Assembly: GCA_964450385.1 (NCBI GenBank)
Contig: CAYVEC010000020.1
Location: forward strand, 1 to 30,948
DNA length: 30,948 nt
Reading direction: 5' to 3'
Source: JAKLFA01 sp964450385
GTDB taxonomy: Bacteria; Omnitrophota; Gorgyraeia; Zapsychrales; JANLHA01
In this document: piece by piece, positions 29,927 to 30,948 of the stretch
How positions within the stretch are numbered: the first letter of the stretch is position 1
How the letters are laid out: the number at the start of each line of letters is the position of its first letter
Notes under the pieces: model-generated
The model's input: the letters and a program-made list of their open reading frames with translations, nothing else
Database searches by the model: none
What the model was told of the DNA's origin: nothing
Translations under genes and position numbers: made by a program

Positions 29927-30948
29927 CTAAAAATCATATCGAACATACCCCGTGACCCGCCCTTCGTCATAGATGGACCGGTGATCATAGACCTTGCGGT
30001 AGGCCTCGACCCCCGCCGAGCACCTCGGGCTCACACGATGCCGGAGATCGACCGAGAGCGAATGTGACCGCTGATCTCCGGTATCAAGGCCGTGCCAATA
30101 ACGCGCAACGAGGCGCGTGCGATCGTCACCGGCGAACCCAGCCGCCCGGCCGAACCCAGCCTGCCACTCGATCCCGGCCATGTGGGTATGAAAACTGCTC
30201 GGCGAAAAATAATCCGGGTCCGGACGGCCGAACCCATACGTCTCATATCGATAAAGGAGGAACAGCGGTCGGGGGCCCTCGCGGAGGCCCACCCTGACAT
30301 CCCCGGCGGCGAGCTGACGATCATTGCCGTCCTGATAATTTCCGAAGACCCATTCCCCGCCGACGGTCATGCGGCGGTTGACCGTGTATTCGGCGCGAAG
30401 GACCGATTCGTCCTGATACAGCCCGCGAACAAGGGTCCGGACGTTCTCGATCACATCCTGACGGGCATGCGCCGCCATAAGGCGCAGGCGGTCCCGGGCC
30501 TGCCAACGAGCGCGGGCAAAAAATCCCTCGCTCTGATCAACCCCGTCAGAATAATCATTCGCCTCAAGCCCGAGAGCGAGCCAGAGGTTCGGCTGATACA
30601 AGACCTCCGCCGACAGCCCGATCTCGGTCCGCTCAACTCGGCGCGGCCCCTCAGCGAATCCATAAAAGAAATTTCGCTCCGTCGCTACAAGGGCAACCCG
30701 TTGTCCCACCGGCTGTTCAACCCGGATCCACGGCTGGACATATCTCACATCCGTGGACCGCGACCCGCTGTCCGCCTCAAAGACCGTGACCCCGGCGGCT
30801 GCCGCAGGGAGCCGCTCAAGGATCCCGATGGCCTGAAGGCTCTCCTCTGCCAGACGATTCCCCGGCAGGCGCTCCAAGATCCGTTCATAATCCGCCCGGG
30901 CCTCGACCCACCGGCGATTCCGTAAAAAAATCATGGCCCGGTCAAACA
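29927..30948 (-). CDS. TPR/outer-membrane beta-barrel protein (BcsC/PgaA-like export), N-terminus beyond right edge
   Basis: The frame is open to the window edge, giving at least 339 residues; the internal ATG at 30934 is not the true start. The visible beginning (FDRAMIFLRNRRWVEARADY, then LERLPGNRLAEESLQAI) is the end of a tetratricopeptide array. The rest is a predicted beta-barrel of about 14-16 strands, rich in alternating aromatics (LVATERNFFYGFAEGPRRV, GVEAYRKVYDH), and it closes with YVRYDF, the outer-membrane insertion signal. This layout is that of BcsC and PgaA, which carry polysaccharide through the periplasm and outer membrane. It precedes the synthase and glucanase genes. Confidence 0.85.
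   Translation of the reverse strand, partial: FDRAMIFLRNRRWVEARADYERILERLPGNRLAEESLQAIGILERLPAAAAGVTVFEADSGSRSTDVRYVQPWIRVEQPVGQRVALVATERNFFYGFAEGPRRVERTEIGLSAEVLYQPNLWLALGLEANDYSDGVDQSEGFFARARWQARDRLRLMAAHARQDVIENVRTLVRGLYQDESVLRAEYTVNRRMTVGGEWVFGNYQDGNDRQLAAGDVRVGLREGPRPLFLLYRYETYGFGRPDPDYFSPSSFHTHMAGIEWQAGFGRAAGFAGDDRTRLVARYWHGLDTGDQRSHSLSVDLRHRVSPRCSAGVEAYRKVYDHRSIYDEGRVTGYVRYDF

Noticed and set aside
30092..30925. A 277-codon plus-strand frame at the right edge
   Set aside because: It is antisense to the TPR/beta-barrel gene, which has a proper barrel pattern and C-terminal YDF.

Overview
The window is a GC-rich stretch of bacterial chromosome that is almost entirely coding. Thirty-six protein genes are supported. 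All but one lie on the minus strand, and the genes at both ends run off the window. The organism has an outer membrane: there are three predicted beta-barrel proteins, a TamB-type protein and periplasmic folding factors. Ferredoxin-linked 2-oxoacid chemistry (IorAB), a MenA-type prenyltransferase and ferritin-like oxygen/iron proteins suggest an anaerobe or microaerophile that makes a quinone. I cannot place it to phylum from sequence alone. Nitrospirota, Omnitrophota, Desulfobacterota and NC10 are all plausible, and this is inference only.

Layout from right to left, which is the direction of transcription for most genes. (1) 26279-30948: an exopolysaccharide operon (TPR/outer-membrane barrel protein, cellulose-synthase-like GT2, GH8 glucanase). 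It runs without a real gap into two very short ferritin-like genes and a full-length Dps-like ferritin. (2) 24482-26160: an ECF sigma factor, a zinc-finger anti-sigma factor and a CnrX/Spy-like periplasmic LTxxQ protein, behind an ECF-type promoter that is probably autoregulated. (3) 21569-24485: a divergent pair made of an alginate-export-type porin (minus) and a sodium:solute symporter (plus, the only plus-strand gene). (4) 15047-21542: iorA, iorB and two phenylacetate-CoA-ligase/tandem-ACT pairs, then a PaaI thioesterase and a small secreted protein. A strong sigma-70-like promoter stands before iorA. The set fits interconversion of aryl acids and aryl-pyruvates, with ACT domains as possible amino-acid sensors.

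(5) 12519-14973: a SulP anion transporter and a secreted SlyD-like FKBP, closed by a textbook intrinsic terminator. (6) 10758-12410: a shortened TamB-like protein and a 73-residue unknown. (7) 7014-10695: a five-gene run (outer-membrane protein, MntP manganese exporter, His/Cys-rich membrane protein of unknown function, MenA-like UbiA prenyltransferase, CPBP protease). (8) 4130-6973: a five-PAS orphan histidine kinase with its own promoter. (9) 1-3955: a thiol-redox set (DsbA-like, MauE/DoxX-like, thioredoxin) leading into panD, def, lipA and a flippase-like membrane protein cut by the left edge.

No stretch over 300 bases lacks a gene. The largest gaps are 14780-15046 (promoter and long leader of the SulP gene), 3896-4129 (promoter of the DsbA-like gene) and 26077-26278 (ECF promoter plus interlocking inverted repeats). 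I saw no rRNA, convincing tRNA, CRISPR array, insertion sequence or phage gene.

The most unusual items are a ferritin-like domain apparently split over two overlapping genes at the end of an exopolysaccharide operon, an IorA without its ferredoxin domain beside duplicated PaaK-ACT modules, an uncharacterised membrane protein with a CSCCGHG tail next to MntP, and a pseudoknot-like pair of inverted repeats at 26202-26242.
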